Of a stretch of DNA of 64,000 nucleotides, positions 33,506-41,966 are shown piece after piece. Location of the stretch: NCBI RefSeq assembly GCF_018361265.1, contig NZ_JAFLNH010000004.1:248001-312000 (forward strand), given 5' to 3'. Below the pieces are notes generated by a model that searched no databases, was not told the origin of the DNA, and saw only the letters and a list, made by a program, of their open reading frames with translations. Position 1 is the first letter of the stretch, and each line of letters begins with the position of its first letter. This DNA comes from Mycobacterium sp. SM1. Its GTDB lineage: Bacteria > Actinomycetota > Actinomycetes > Mycobacteriales > Mycobacteriaceae. A program made the translations under genes and the position numbers.

Positions 33506-34010
33506 TCCCACCCGGGCAGCGCTACAGGCAACTATCGCGGAAGCGAGCACAAACGAATTCAACCATCAGATCACGGCCCCGAATCGGCCCCATCCACCCA
33601 CGGATACGTCAGGAGGGCCGAATTTTTGCCCAATTTTGCTCGGACAACGTGACATGGTTGGCGACGCGATTCGGCAGGAAGTAGTCTTTCCCATCAGTTT
33701 GCTCGTAGGGCTGCTGGCAGTTGCCGGTGTCCGCGTTGTCGGCGGTTTCCCAGATTATCCCCGGGATAAGCTTGCTTGCGGCGCTGGTGATTTCGTTCAT
33801 CGCCGCGTCCACTTGGGACGTCGTGTCTTCAAGCGAGGGCAGCGTTTTGAGTACTTCCAGGGCCTTCGCCGCATCGGTGGGTGGGGTGGGTTCGTAGGGT
33901 TGTTTCACGTGGCATCCTGCCGTGGTCAGTGCCGTGGCGACGATGGCGGCGAGCACAAGTCCGCAATGTCGTCGGTTCGGCGGCTTTCGCATTTGGTTGT
34001 GTTTCATTTG

Positions 34011-34370
34011 TCAACAATCGGGGCGGTACCGGCGAGGACAGCGGCAATAGTTGGTGGTGCGTGTGCCTCCGTCGTCGGGGAAGCGGGGGTAATCGCTGTG
34101 GCCGTGCGCGCCTTCGAGGTGACGGCCGTCGGGCGCGAGACTGGGGCCGGTGGCGAGGTGGGTGAAGTTGGGGTTGGTGGCCGGGTTCGGGTCGAAATGC
34201 CCAGCCCCGGTGGCGTCCGCGCCGCCTAGGATGCCTTCGGCGATGGTGTTAAACGGCGGTGGCAGGAACGGGGCCACACCGTGGGCGATGCGCGGGCCGT
34301 CGTAGGTCCACTGGATCGGGTCGTCGGGGGTTTCCATAGTGAACACATGGCCGGGCGGGCGCGTCTGACT
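34011..34370 (-). pseudogene. C-terminal fragment B of the alpha/beta hydrolase
   Basis: It encodes PGHVFTMETPDDPIQWTYD, then FDPNPATNPNFTHLATGP and EGAHGHSDYPRFPDDGG, closely matching the last 110 residues of the intact hydrolase. The catalytic Ser domain is absent. Near the end the frame shifts: ATIAAVLAG appears one frame off after TTNY. It sits directly before lipoprotein gene B, so a hydrolase-end plus lipoprotein unit was duplicated in tandem. Confidence 0.85.
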
Positions 34371-34395
34371 GGGCCTGCGTTTGGTGGTCGCGGCG

Positions 34396-34968
34396 TTATT
34401 TCTTGTCGCGGGGTAGCCGGCAGCCGGTGTAGCCGGAGACAACGAGGTTCCCTCCGTACGAGATTTTGATGAATAATCCGGTGGGGCCGTAAAAGCCCAC
34501 ATCGTGATTTCCGGGCTGGTTTTTCATGACCTGGACCTCGGTGGCGTCGAGCTTGGCGGCCGCCTCTTTAGCGGCCTGCTGAATCTGCGCCCACTGCTGC
34601 TCGGAAACGCTGATTTTCTCCGCAATGCGATTCGGCAGATAGTAGTCTTTCCCATCGGTTTGCTCGTAGGGTCGCTGACAACTCCCGGTATCTGCGTTGT
34701 CGGCGGTTTCCCATGTGATCCCGGGGATGAGCTTACTTGTGGCAGAGGTGATCTCGCTGATCGCGGTTTGCACCTGGGCTGTGGTGTCCTCAAGCGAGGG
34801 CAGGGATTTGAGCACTCCGAGGGCCTTGGCGGCGTCGGTGGGTGGGGTGGGTTCGTAGGGCTGTGTCACGTGGCATCCTGCTGTGGTCAGTGCAGCGGCG
34901 ATCAGGGCGGCGTACAGCAGTCGTTGCCGTCGCGGGTTGGCCGTGTCTTTGGGTGGGTGGTTCGTCAC
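34396..34968 (-). CDS. LppV/LppA-like lipoprotein A
   Basis: The GTG start overlaps the hydrolase stop by one base (TAGTG), indicating translational coupling. A signal peptide with lipobox TTAGC precedes the mature domain QPYEPTPPTDAAKALGVLK. Later segments include ITWETADNADTGSCQRPYEQTDGKDYYLPNR and YTGCRLPRDKK, with two conserved cysteines. From memory this resembles mycobacterial LppV, which lies in the same order after Rv2798c-Rv2797c. The protein would face the periplasm, where it could bind or restrain the hydrolase, but no direct evidence is available. Confidence 0.85.
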   Translation of the reverse strand: MTNHPPKDTANPRRQRLLYAALIAAALTTAGCHVTQPYEPTPPTDAAKALGVLKSLPSLEDTTAQVQTAISEITSATSKLIPGITWETADNADTGSCQRPYEQTDGKDYYLPNRIAEKISVSEQQWAQIQQAAKEAAAKLDATEVQVMKNQPGNHDVGFYGPTGLFIKISYGGNLVVSGYTGCRLPRDKK

Positions 34969-36761
34969 TATTGGTGAACCGCCTGGTCGCCCAGACCGGC
35001 AACAACGGCGGCGATATTGTAGTTGGTGGTCCTGAGCCCGCCGTCGTCGGGGAAGCGCGGATAGTCGCTGTGCCCATGTGCGCCTTCCAGATTCAGCGTA
35101 CCGCCGTGGCCGTCAGGCACGGTAGCGGGGCCGGTGGCCAGGTGGGTGAAGTTGGGGTTGGTGGCCGGGTTGGGGCCGAAGTCGCCGAACGTGTCGTTGA
35201 GATACGACCCGAGGATCGGAACGCCCTGGCCAACAGACTTGGCGTCGTAGGTCCACTGGATTGGGTCGTCGGGGGTTTCCATAGTGAACACATGGCCGGG
35301 CTGCAACTGCAGCTGTTGCGGTGTGGAGGCTTCGATCCCGGGAGATCCGTAGAACAGCGCCCGTGACACCCCGTGATCGCCGGGTTCCTGCAAGGCCAGC
35401 CCGGTGGTCAGCGAGCCATAGGAGTGCCCGATCGCGGTCAAATCGGCCCGCCCACCCTGGTGGGAGGCTTGTATCCCGTCGTAAAAACGGGCCAGATCGT
35501 GCGCGCCGGCTCTGGCCAAGTTGTCGTGGCTGACACCCCACCCACCGGTCAGCGATTTGCCGAGGTCGTCGAGGCCGGGCACCTGCGGGGCGTCATATCC
35601 GATCCAGGCGATCGCAGACACACTGTCGTGCGCATGACCGGGCGCGTTTTGCAGTTGCCGGAGGGCTTCTTGCCTAAGCTGCTTAGCTTCCTCAGTCATG
35701 CTTTCAATGCTGCCGTGCACGGTGGTGTTCAGCCCGGGGGTAGTGACCGAGACGTGGGTGGCTTTGTCGGGGTCGCCGACGGCGATGGCGGCGCGGGCTT
35801 GCTTGCCGGTTTGGGTGTCCAGCAGCAGCAGTTTGCGATCCGGGCTGGCTTTGAGTGCTTTGTCGACGGCTTGTAGGTCGGGCAGGTATTTGGCGCCGTT
35901 TTGGGCGGCGTCGTATTGGCGTTGCCAGGCCTCGTAGGCAAGCCGGTCGTCGAAGATCGCCCCCGGCTCGTTGGGATGGGGAATGTTTTTGCCCGCCGCC
36001 CAGTCCGGATGCTGGTTTTTCAGCGCATCGGCTTGTGCGGCAGCAGCTTTGGCGTGGGCGAGCTGGTCGGCGAGATTGAGCCGCCCGTAGTGGTCGCGAT
36101 CCACCGTGGGCATCCCGTCGTGGTTGCCGATGTTGTGGTTTTGGCGATACAGCCAATCCTTTTCTTGCGGGGTGAGCTTGCCCCACAGGTCGCGGAATTG
36201 GTTGGGGTCGTCCGGCAGTGGCCCGGAAAGCGCTGCGCGCACGTCGGGCCGGGTTTCGGCGGGGCCGCTCGCGTCCTTGCCGGCCGACGTGATCGCCCGG
36301 GCCAGATCGGCGTCGGCGGTGTTGGCGTCGGCGAGGACCTTTTTGATCCGCGCTTCCAGTTCGGCTTGGCGCTGCTGGTTTGTCGGGTAGTCCATGTCGA
36401 GCCCGTCGCCGGGCGTGACGGTGCCGGTGGCACGGTCGATCGTGAACCCCCACGCATACGCGTCACGGTCAACGCTGCTTAGCGCGTCTTTGATTTCTTG
36501 AACTTCGTCGGCCGCTTTGCTGATCGCAGCGCCGACCGCCTGCATTTCGTCTTCGTGCGCGGCAAGCAGGGTGCTCAGCTTGTCCAGCGACGCCCGGGCG
36601 GCGTCCCCGGCGCTGCCCTGCCAGCTGGCAATCAACGGCAACCGGGAAAGCCCCGCTTTGACTTCGGCGGCACTAGCACCGCGTTTGCCTAATGCCGCCG
36701 ACACCTGCCGAAGGCACCCGGCATCCCAACGGTCGACTTCTTCGAGGCTGGTGACCGACAT
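34968..36761 (-). CDS. WXG100-fold plus alpha/beta hydrolase protein (DUF1023, Rv2797c-like)
   Basis: The 597-residue protein starts with a helical hairpin domain containing W47-Q-G49, the WXG motif of type VII secretion substrates. A helical linker follows (residues 70-300). The C-terminal DUF1023 alpha/beta hydrolase has the nucleophile elbow G-H-S447-Y-G-S and a C-terminal histidine in EGAHGHSDYPRF. A predicted substrate is unknown; members may be esterases or secreted toxins. It is coupled to the small WXG-like gene upstream (TGATG overlap) and to lipoprotein A downstream. Confidence 0.85.
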   Translation of the reverse strand: MSVTSLEEVDRWDAGCLRQVSAALGKRGASAAEVKAGLSRLPLIASWQGSAGDAARASLDKLSTLLAAHEDEMQAVGAAISKAADEVQEIKDALSSVDRDAYAWGFTIDRATGTVTPGDGLDMDYPTNQQRQAELEARIKKVLADANTADADLARAITSAGKDASGPAETRPDVRAALSGPLPDDPNQFRDLWGKLTPQEKDWLYRQNHNIGNHDGMPTVDRDHYGRLNLADQLAHAKAAAAQADALKNQHPDWAAGKNIPHPNEPGAIFDDRLAYEAWQRQYDAAQNGAKYLPDLQAVDKALKASPDRKLLLLDTQTGKQARAAIAVGDPDKATHVSVTTPGLNTTVHGSIESMTEEAKQLRQEALRQLQNAPGHAHDSVSAIAWIGYDAPQVPGLDDLGKSLTGGWGVSHDNLARAGAHDLARFYDGIQASHQGGRADLTAIGHSYGSLTTGLALQEPGDHGVSRALFYGSPGIEASTPQQLQLQPGHVFTMETPDDPIQWTYDAKSVGQGVPILGSYLNDTFGDFGPNPATNPNFTHLATGPATVPDGHGGTLNLEGAHGHSDYPRFPDDGGLRTTNYNIAAVVAGLGDQAVHQ

Positions 36762-37093
36762 CAGATTTGGTCGTCGATGTGGTCGGCGCTTTCGCCGTCG
36801 ACCGTAAGATACGCCTTGCGGGCCGCCCGAAAAGCCTGCTCGTGATCGGCGATGCTGCCACACAGCTGCTCGGTGGCGGCCTGCCATTCGGCGAGTTTGG
36901 CTGCCAGCGCCGCCGCCGAGGCTCCCACCCAACCGGGCTGCGCGTCTTCAATCTCGCTGTCGGCGGCCGCATGCGCGGCCCGCAGATCGGCGTGATGCAC
37001 ACTCATGTGCTCGGCCGACGCGTGCAGATCAGCCGGGTCGAATTTCAACGGCTCAGGAACCGTCCCACCTCCTCTAATGTTCGAGGACAGCAT
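36761..37093 (-). CDS. Small WXG100-like protein (Rv2798c-like)
   Basis: A 110-residue helical protein with a PGWVGASAAAL turn in the middle and helices on either side (ADLHASAEHMSVHHADLRAAH; LAEWQAATEQLCGSIADH). This is the four-helix-dimer half of an ESX-type WXG100 protein, though with W-V-G in place of WxG proper. The ATG at 37093 follows GAGGGG. It overlaps the hydrolase start by one base and probably pairs with the N-terminal helical domain of that protein for export or folding. Confidence 0.75.
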   Translation of the reverse strand: MLSSNIRGGGTVPEPLKFDPADLHASAEHMSVHHADLRAAHAAADSEIEDAQPGWVGASAAALAAKLAEWQAATEQLCGSIADHEQAFRAARKAYLTVDGESADHIDDQI

Positions 37094-37520
37094 AACCGCC
37101 CCTCAAGCAGTCACGATGCACAAATTGAGCGGCCCTGTCGACCGCCACGGTGATGGGACCACTTTGATCAATAGCAGTATCGAACCTCTTCACCGCAGGT
37201 CACGGTGGGTGTGGCGTCGAGTCGTGGTCATCGTGGTGGTGGTCGTGGTGGTTGTTGTCCACATCCGCTGATGCGTCGGGCTCGGTCGACGGCTGGTGAC
37301 CCCGATCGGGGTGCGGTAGGGCTATCGGATCGGTGGCGGCGGACGAGGGCGTGCGGAGCGACCGGCGCGGACGGGAGCGCCAGCGGACGGAAGCACAGGG
37401 AGCGCAGCGTCGCTCGCAGGTAGCCGCCACCGCGTTGATCTGGCCTGTACCGCTGGTGTCGGGGTGCTCGTCGGGTGTCGGGCAGGCCGATGTGTCGGTG
37501 GGGCTGGCTATGTTGGCGCC
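37094..37520. other. Intergenic region with G/T-rich low-complexity stretch
   Basis: About 430 bp between two divergent units. It holds a strand-asymmetric tract around 37226-37262 (GTGGTGGTGGTCGTGGTGG) and no supportable gene. The promoter of the WXG/hydrolase operon should lie in its first 100 bases. The right part may be degraded upstream sequence of the replication-initiator pseudogene. Confidence 0.5.
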
Positions 37521-39018
37521 ATGGGTACGGGCATCGACGGCGGTGACGGCATCGGCGCTGGCTGCTGGGATGAGGCCGTGGTGGCCCAAGCGGTGGCGCG
37601 GGCCTGCTCGCCGGGTTTCGACGCGTGGTGGTCACGGGCGGCCGGGTCGGGATTTTGCGCCGCCCGGTGCATCTGCTCGGCGTGGACGGACGCGGCGTCC
37701 TGCTGCACGTGTTGGGGCGGTGCAAGAACCGGCGCGCGTCGGTGTGCCCGTCGTGTTCGCAGTTGTGCGGTGCCGACACCTGGCAGTTGATTCATGCTGG
37801 GATCGCCGGTGGGTATCACGGGATGCCCGAGGCGGTGGCCGGCCATCCGGCGGTGTTTGTGACGTTGACCGCGCCGAGTTTCGGCGCCGTGCACACGATC
37901 GGTGACGGCGCGACAGGGCAGGCTCGTAAATGTCATCCCGGCAACGGGTTTCGTCGCTGCCCGCATGGGCGCCGTTGTGGTGTGGTGCGGTGCATGACGC
38001 CGCTGATGCGCGGGTGGGGGAACCGCTGTGCGGCCAGTGCTACGACTATGGCGCGCAGGTGTTGTTCACGTGGTGGGCGCCGGAGTTGTGGCGGCGCTTC
38101 ACCATCGCGTTGCGCCGCCAGGTCGCCGCCGCGATCCGCGACGCTGGTGGTGATGCCAACCTGGTGCGGGTGTCGTTTGTGAAGGTGGTGGAGTTTCAGC
38201 GCCGCGCGGTGCCGCACTTTCACGCGGTGATCCGGCTGGACGGCCCACCCGCAGACGACGGGCAGCCGACCCCACCGCCAGCAGTGGGGATCGATGCGGG
38301 CCGGCTGGCCGCGCTGGTGCACCAGGTGGCAGCGCAGGTGTCGGTGGCGGTGCCCGCGCCGAACGCCACCACGGTGACGGTGCGGTTCGGTGCCCAAACC
38401 GACGCCCAGCCCATCACCTCCACCAGCGTTTCTGGTGGAACAGTCAGTGCCGCACCGGGATCGGATGACAGAGGTGGTGGCGGCGCCAGCGGTGCGGGTC
38501 GCTCGCCGCGTCGGGCGGCGGGGTATCTGGCCAAGTACGTGTGCAAGTCGGTGGCCGAGTTCGGGCTGGCAGCGCAGCGCATGTCACCGCTGGCGATCGA
38601 CACCCTCGACGTGCGCGAGCACATCCGGGTCATCTTATCCACGCTGCGGGACCTGGCGGGCCTACCCGGCTACGAGCCGATGTTGCGCTGGTTGCACACC
38701 CTGGGGTATCGGGGTCATGTCACTTCCAAATCGCGGCGATTTTCCACCACCATGGCTGCGCTGCGCGCCCGCCGAGCAGCCTGGCACCAGCAGCACACCG
38801 GCACCGCTGAGCTGGCCCGGCCGTGCAGTGATGACCCCGAAGGCAACCGGGTCATCGTGTGGCGGCTACGACACGTCGGATACGGAAGCGATGGGGACCG
38901 GATGCTGGCCGTGTCGGCGGCGGTGCGCGCCCGCCGAGCGCACGTCAACCCGTCACCGTCGACGTCAGCCCTGGCGCGGATAGCCGACACCGGTGAGCTG
39001 CTCGGAAACCTCCCATAA
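37521..39018 (+). pseudogene. RepSA-like replication initiator (AICE-type) pseudogene
   Basis: Pieces of a pSAM2-type initiator appear in sequence but in different frames: AVARACSPGFDAWWSRAAG, then RCKNRRASVCPSCSQLCGADTWQLIHAG, then WCGAVHDAADARVGEPLCGQCYDYGAQVLFTWW. The HUH-like VPHFHAVIRLDG and RAAGYLAKYVCKSVAEFG follow. At least two single-base frameshifts (near 37655 and 37975) break it. The end overlaps the SDR gene by 54 bp, so the natural 3' end was replaced. No integrase, excisionase or transfer gene of an AICE remains nearby. Confidence 0.85.
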
Positions 39019-39918
39019 TCGCCGGCCGTCGGCGTCGTTGCGGGCCGGAGCGGGCACCTTGGCCAGTCTCACGCCGCCACCGGCGGCCTCGTAGAGGCCA
39101 CGGGGCCCGTAGAACGCGCCGCCGCGGGCCTGCGGCGCGACAGCCGCGTACCACGCGGGCAGGATGCCCTCGTCGATCTCCTGCCACAGAAACGGCGTGA
39201 AACGCCACGAGAGCCGGTAGAGGTGCGCCGTCAGCGATGGCTTGTCGCGGCCGTGCGAGGGCCCGCTGATCTGCAGGTTGGTCTTGGTCAGGCCGGGATG
39301 CGCGGCAGTGGAAACAATGCCCCAGCCGGCCTCCCGGCTGCGGCGGTCAAGCTCACGCGCAAACATCAGCACGGCCAGCTTCGACTGGCCGTAGGCCTGC
39401 ATGGGGGAGTACGACTTCTCGAACTGCAGATCGTCGAAGTGGATGCGGCCACGGCGGGCCGCCAGGCTGCTCAGGGAGACGACGCGCGCCCCCGGGGCGG
39501 CGCGCAACAGCGGCAGCACGCGCGCCGTCAGTGCGAAGTGCCCGAGATGGTTGCTGCCGAACTGCAATTCGAAGCCATCAGCGGTGGTGTCGCGCTCCGG
39601 AGGGGTCATCACGCCGGCATTGTTGATCAGGATGTCGATCGGGCGGGCCTCGGCGTTGAGTTGCTCGCCCAAGGCGGTGACGCTGGCCAGCGACGACAGG
39701 TCGAGGTTCTTGATGGTGAGTTTAGCGGCGGGAACCGCCGCGCGGATCTGGTCGATCGCCGCCTCACCCTTGCTGCGATTGCGGATCGCCATCACAACGT
39801 CGGCGCCGGCCGCGGCCAGCCGACGCGCCAACCCGAACCCGAGGCCGCTGTTGGCTCCGGTGACGACCGCCAACTTTCCAGACAGATTGGGGACGGGGAC
39901 AACGAGATTGGTGGCCAT
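38965..39918 (-). CDS. Short-chain dehydrogenase/reductase (Rv2263-like)
   Basis: The 317-residue oxidoreductase has VVTGANSGLG for nucleotide binding, NNAGVM, a catalytic Ser in SLSSLA and Y-G-Q-S-K in MQAYGQSKLA. The ATG at 39918 is preceded by AAGGAG at seven bases; the upstream in-frame ATG at 39993 is rejected. Length and position beside an Hsp70-like gene fit Rv2263 from memory. The substrate is unknown; relatives act on lipids, retinol-like alcohols or chlorophyllide. A truncated duplicate of its 5' end lies at 30964-31163. Confidence 0.88.
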   Translation of the reverse strand: MATNLVVPVPNLSGKLAVVTGANSGLGFGLARRLAAAGADVVMAIRNRSKGEAAIDQIRAAVPAAKLTIKNLDLSSLASVTALGEQLNAEARPIDILINNAGVMTPPERDTTADGFELQFGSNHLGHFALTARVLPLLRAAPGARVVSLSSLAARRGRIHFDDLQFEKSYSPMQAYGQSKLAVLMFARELDRRSREAGWGIVSTAAHPGLTKTNLQISGPSHGRDKPSLTAHLYRLSWRFTPFLWQEIDEGILPAWYAAVAPQARGGAFYGPRGLYEAAGGGVRLAKVPAPARNDADGRRLWEVSEQLTGVGYPRQG

Positions 39919-39994
39919 GGGTCTCACTCCTTCATGCGTAGCGGCGGAGACGGGGCTGCGGGCAACCCCGAACGCCTTGATGTCGTCGGCCACG

Positions 39995-40858
39995 TCAATC
40001 GACGGGCCCTTGCCCTGTTGCCGAAGGCTGGCAAGCGGATTCGAGCGGTATCACCGGGCCGCCGGATTGAAGCGACAGCAGATGCAGGTACGTTACGAGC
40101 GAGTGTTCGCATCCGGGGGTGAACGCGACCAGGGTCTTTGGCGGAGGCGGCAGTAATCGGATCGGGTTTAGCTCGTATGGCTTGAGCACATGTTCGTAGT
40201 TCGGGGGAGGGGGCAACGCCGGGACGATGTCTAGGCGATTCGCGATCCGATACGAGTTCGTGACCACCTGGTCGAAGGTGCTTGCGAACAGCGGATCCCC
40301 GGTGCGCGGACTGCCGTAGGTGTATACCGCTGGGTCGCTAAAGCCCGTATTGGCCGCCACGTCGAGGGCCAGCAGCGTCGCAAGGGCGCCTCCCAGGCTG
40401 TGCCCGCAAATCGTTACGGAGCTCACCGGACGGGGAAACGAAAGGTTGCTCAAAGCGTTGACCACGGTCGGCGAACTCGGCGCCGTTCCGGTTCTCAAGG
40501 ACTCGTACATGGCGGTGAAGCCGTCTTCCGTGTGGCCGGCGCCGGCCAGGAAGGGACACGGAACCTGCTGGAATGCGAAATCGTGAAGCCACTCCCAGAT
40601 GCCTTCGGTGCCCCGAAAGGCGATCACCACATCACCGGTTTGATCGGCCTGGCAGATCAGCCCGATCGAAACGTCGTCGTCGCCGCGTCCGGGGTTGACG
40701 TCGGTCGCAAGATCGTTGGCATAAATCGTCGTGACCACGGTGTAACCTACGCCGCTAGCGCTCAACGGCTGACCGGCCGCATTTGTCAAGTCGCTGGGCG
40801 GCTTTTCGTAGGCTACGCGCACAATCTGGCCGAATTCTATTGCCTTCATTACATCCAT
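39995..40858 (-). CDS. Class 3 lipase family protein
   Basis: The alpha/beta hydrolase core shows VVIAFRGTEG (oxyanion region), VTICGHSLGGALATLL (nucleophile Ser), an Asp in NRLDIVPALP and a His in TPGCEHSLVTYL, so a Ser-Asp-His triad is present. No signal peptide is evident, so it may act in the cytoplasm or be exported otherwise. The start at 40858 (MDVMKAIEF) is preferred over one 33 bases upstream; a third ATG at 40849 is possible. It lies just upstream of the SDR gene on the same strand with a 76-bp gap. Confidence 0.82.
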   Translation of the reverse strand: MDVMKAIEFGQIVRVAYEKPPSDLTNAAGQPLSASGVGYTVVTTIYANDLATDVNPGRGDDDVSIGLICQADQTGDVVIAFRGTEGIWEWLHDFAFQQVPCPFLAGAGHTEDGFTAMYESLRTGTAPSSPTVVNALSNLSFPRPVSSVTICGHSLGGALATLLALDVAANTGFSDPAVYTYGSPRTGDPLFASTFDQVVTNSYRIANRLDIVPALPPPPNYEHVLKPYELNPIRLLPPPPKTLVAFTPGCEHSLVTYLHLLSLQSGGPVIPLESACQPSATGQGPVD

Positions 40859-41342
40859 CGTGGCTGGTGCCGGCAAAGCCCCTCCGCCCAATTCGTTGGA
40901 ATGTCACCCAGATGGTGTGGCCGACATTCCTCTCCAGGGGATGTTTCCGCGCACACCCCGCTGCCGGACCGCCTGGGCACCATGATTCTTAATGTACGCG
41001 TGGCGGTCGCCGCGTCGGTAGCGGCGCCGGTGGCGGCGGTCCCAGCACGGCGGGTGGCCGGTCCCGTGGCGTCGGATGAGTATCGACCCGACGCCAGGAA
41101 TCCCCCACGCTTGCGATGGCCGAAAGCATCAACAACACACCGACGGTCAACAACGATTGTCAGACGCTGGTTGTGGCTGAATCGGATTCCCGTCACAGCG
41201 ACCTGCGCCGTGTGCGGGTTATCTGGATTCCAATTAAAATGCGTGCAGCACTGGGGGATTCCTGGGCATTAACCCAAGCGGTTTGACGCCGAGAAGCGAC
41301 GGATCCTCGACGGACGCCGAGGGTTGTGGTGGGCGTTCGCCG
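40859..41342. other. Intergenic region where a gene pair seems to be missing
   Basis: No supportable gene is visible. In the M. tuberculosis order, as I recall it, Rv2261c-Rv2262c (apolipoprotein N-acyltransferase-like) lies between Rv2260 and Rv2263. Nothing of it can be recognised here. The lipase promoter should lie at the left end. Confidence 0.5.
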
Positions 41343-41966
41343 TCAGTAGCCGCGGTCCACCCATTCGTCGTAGTGGACGATCTCCTCGCCGACGGTGGTG
41401 CTATCGCCATGGCCGGTGTACACCACCGTACCGGGAGGCAGCCTGCCGAGCCGGCCCGAGATCGATTCCAGGATCGTCGGGAAATCGGAGAACGAGCGCC
41501 CGGTCGCGCCGGGTCCGCCGGCGAACAGTGTGTCGCCGCTGAACACGGCGCCCAGCTCGGGCGCATACCAGCACACCGAACCCGGGGAGTGACCCGGGGT
41601 GTGCAACGCTTGCAGCCTGATGCCGGCGACGGTCAAGGTGTCTCCGTCGGAAATTGCGCGAAAGTCTTTGTCGGGGTGAGTTATCCGCCATAGGACATCG
41701 TCAGCGGGGTGGAGCAGAACCGGCGCGCCGAACGTCTGGCCCAGCTCGGGAGCCACCGTCACGTGGTCGTTGTGGCCGTGGGTGCACACCACCGCCACCA
41801 CGTTGCGCCCGTCGACGGCGGACAAGATCGGCGCCGCGGTGTGCGCGGCGTCGAAGACCACAACGTCGGAGTCGTCCCCGACAATCCAGATGTTGTTGTC
41901 GACTTCCCAACTGCCACCGTCGAGTTCGAAGGTGCCGTGGGTGACAACACGCTCGACGGGGGGCAC
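41343..41966 (-). CDS. Metallo-beta-lactamase fold hydrolase (Rv2260-like)
   Basis: The binuclear metal motif CTHGHNDH is followed by TPGHSPGS (His), FSGDTLF (Asp) and TGHGDSTTVGEE (His), the full metal set of glyoxalase II-type enzymes. The GTG at 41966 overlaps the mscR stop by one base (TAGTG), so the two are translationally coupled. Its close partnership with S-nitrosomycothiol reductase suggests hydrolysis of a mycothiol thioester, such as S-formylmycothiol, although that is inference. Length of 207 residues fits Rv2260. Confidence 0.88.
   Translation of the reverse strand: MPPVERVVTHGTFELDGGSWEVDNNIWIVGDDSDVVVFDAAHTAAPILSAVDGRNVVAVVCTHGHNDHVTVAPELGQTFGAPVLLHPADDVLWRITHPDKDFRAISDGDTLTVAGIRLQALHTPGHSPGSVCWYAPELGAVFSGDTLFAGGPGATGRSFSDFPTILESISGRLGRLPPGTVVYTGHGDSTTVGEEIVHYDEWVDRGY

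Larger units (their letters stand above)
31959..33619 (+). mobile_element. ISL3-family insertion sequence, long variant with 8-bp target duplication
   Basis: Terminal repeats GGCTCTTCTGACG (left, 31959) and its partner ending CGTCAGGAGGGCC (33619) bound the element. Perfect target duplications GAATTTTT lie at 31951-31958 and 33620-33627. Compared with the copy at 22379-23836 it carries about 200 extra bases between the transposase stop and the right repeat, including a large hairpin. The perfect duplication indicates relatively recent insertion despite the decayed transposase. Confidence 0.95.
31766..34007 (-). pseudogene. LppV/LppA-like lipoprotein gene B, interrupted by ISL3
   Basis: The 5' part (34007-33620) encodes a signal peptide with lipobox TTAGC and the domain from QPYEPTPPTDAAKAL to LSEQNWAKI. 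The 3' part (31958-31766) continues LEAAKEAAAKLDATESQ to YTGCRLPRDKK-stop. The two halves rejoin perfectly across the 8-bp duplication. The encoded protein is about 70% like lipoprotein A encoded at 34396-34968, so the two genes are tandem paralogues. The insertion leaves a secreted 130-residue fragment at most. Confidence 0.92.

Noticed and set aside
33454..34229. A plus-strand protein spanning the ISL3 right end and the lipoprotein region
   Set aside because: It crosses a transposon boundary and runs antisense to the lipoprotein gene; its only conserved part is the non-coding ISL3 tail.
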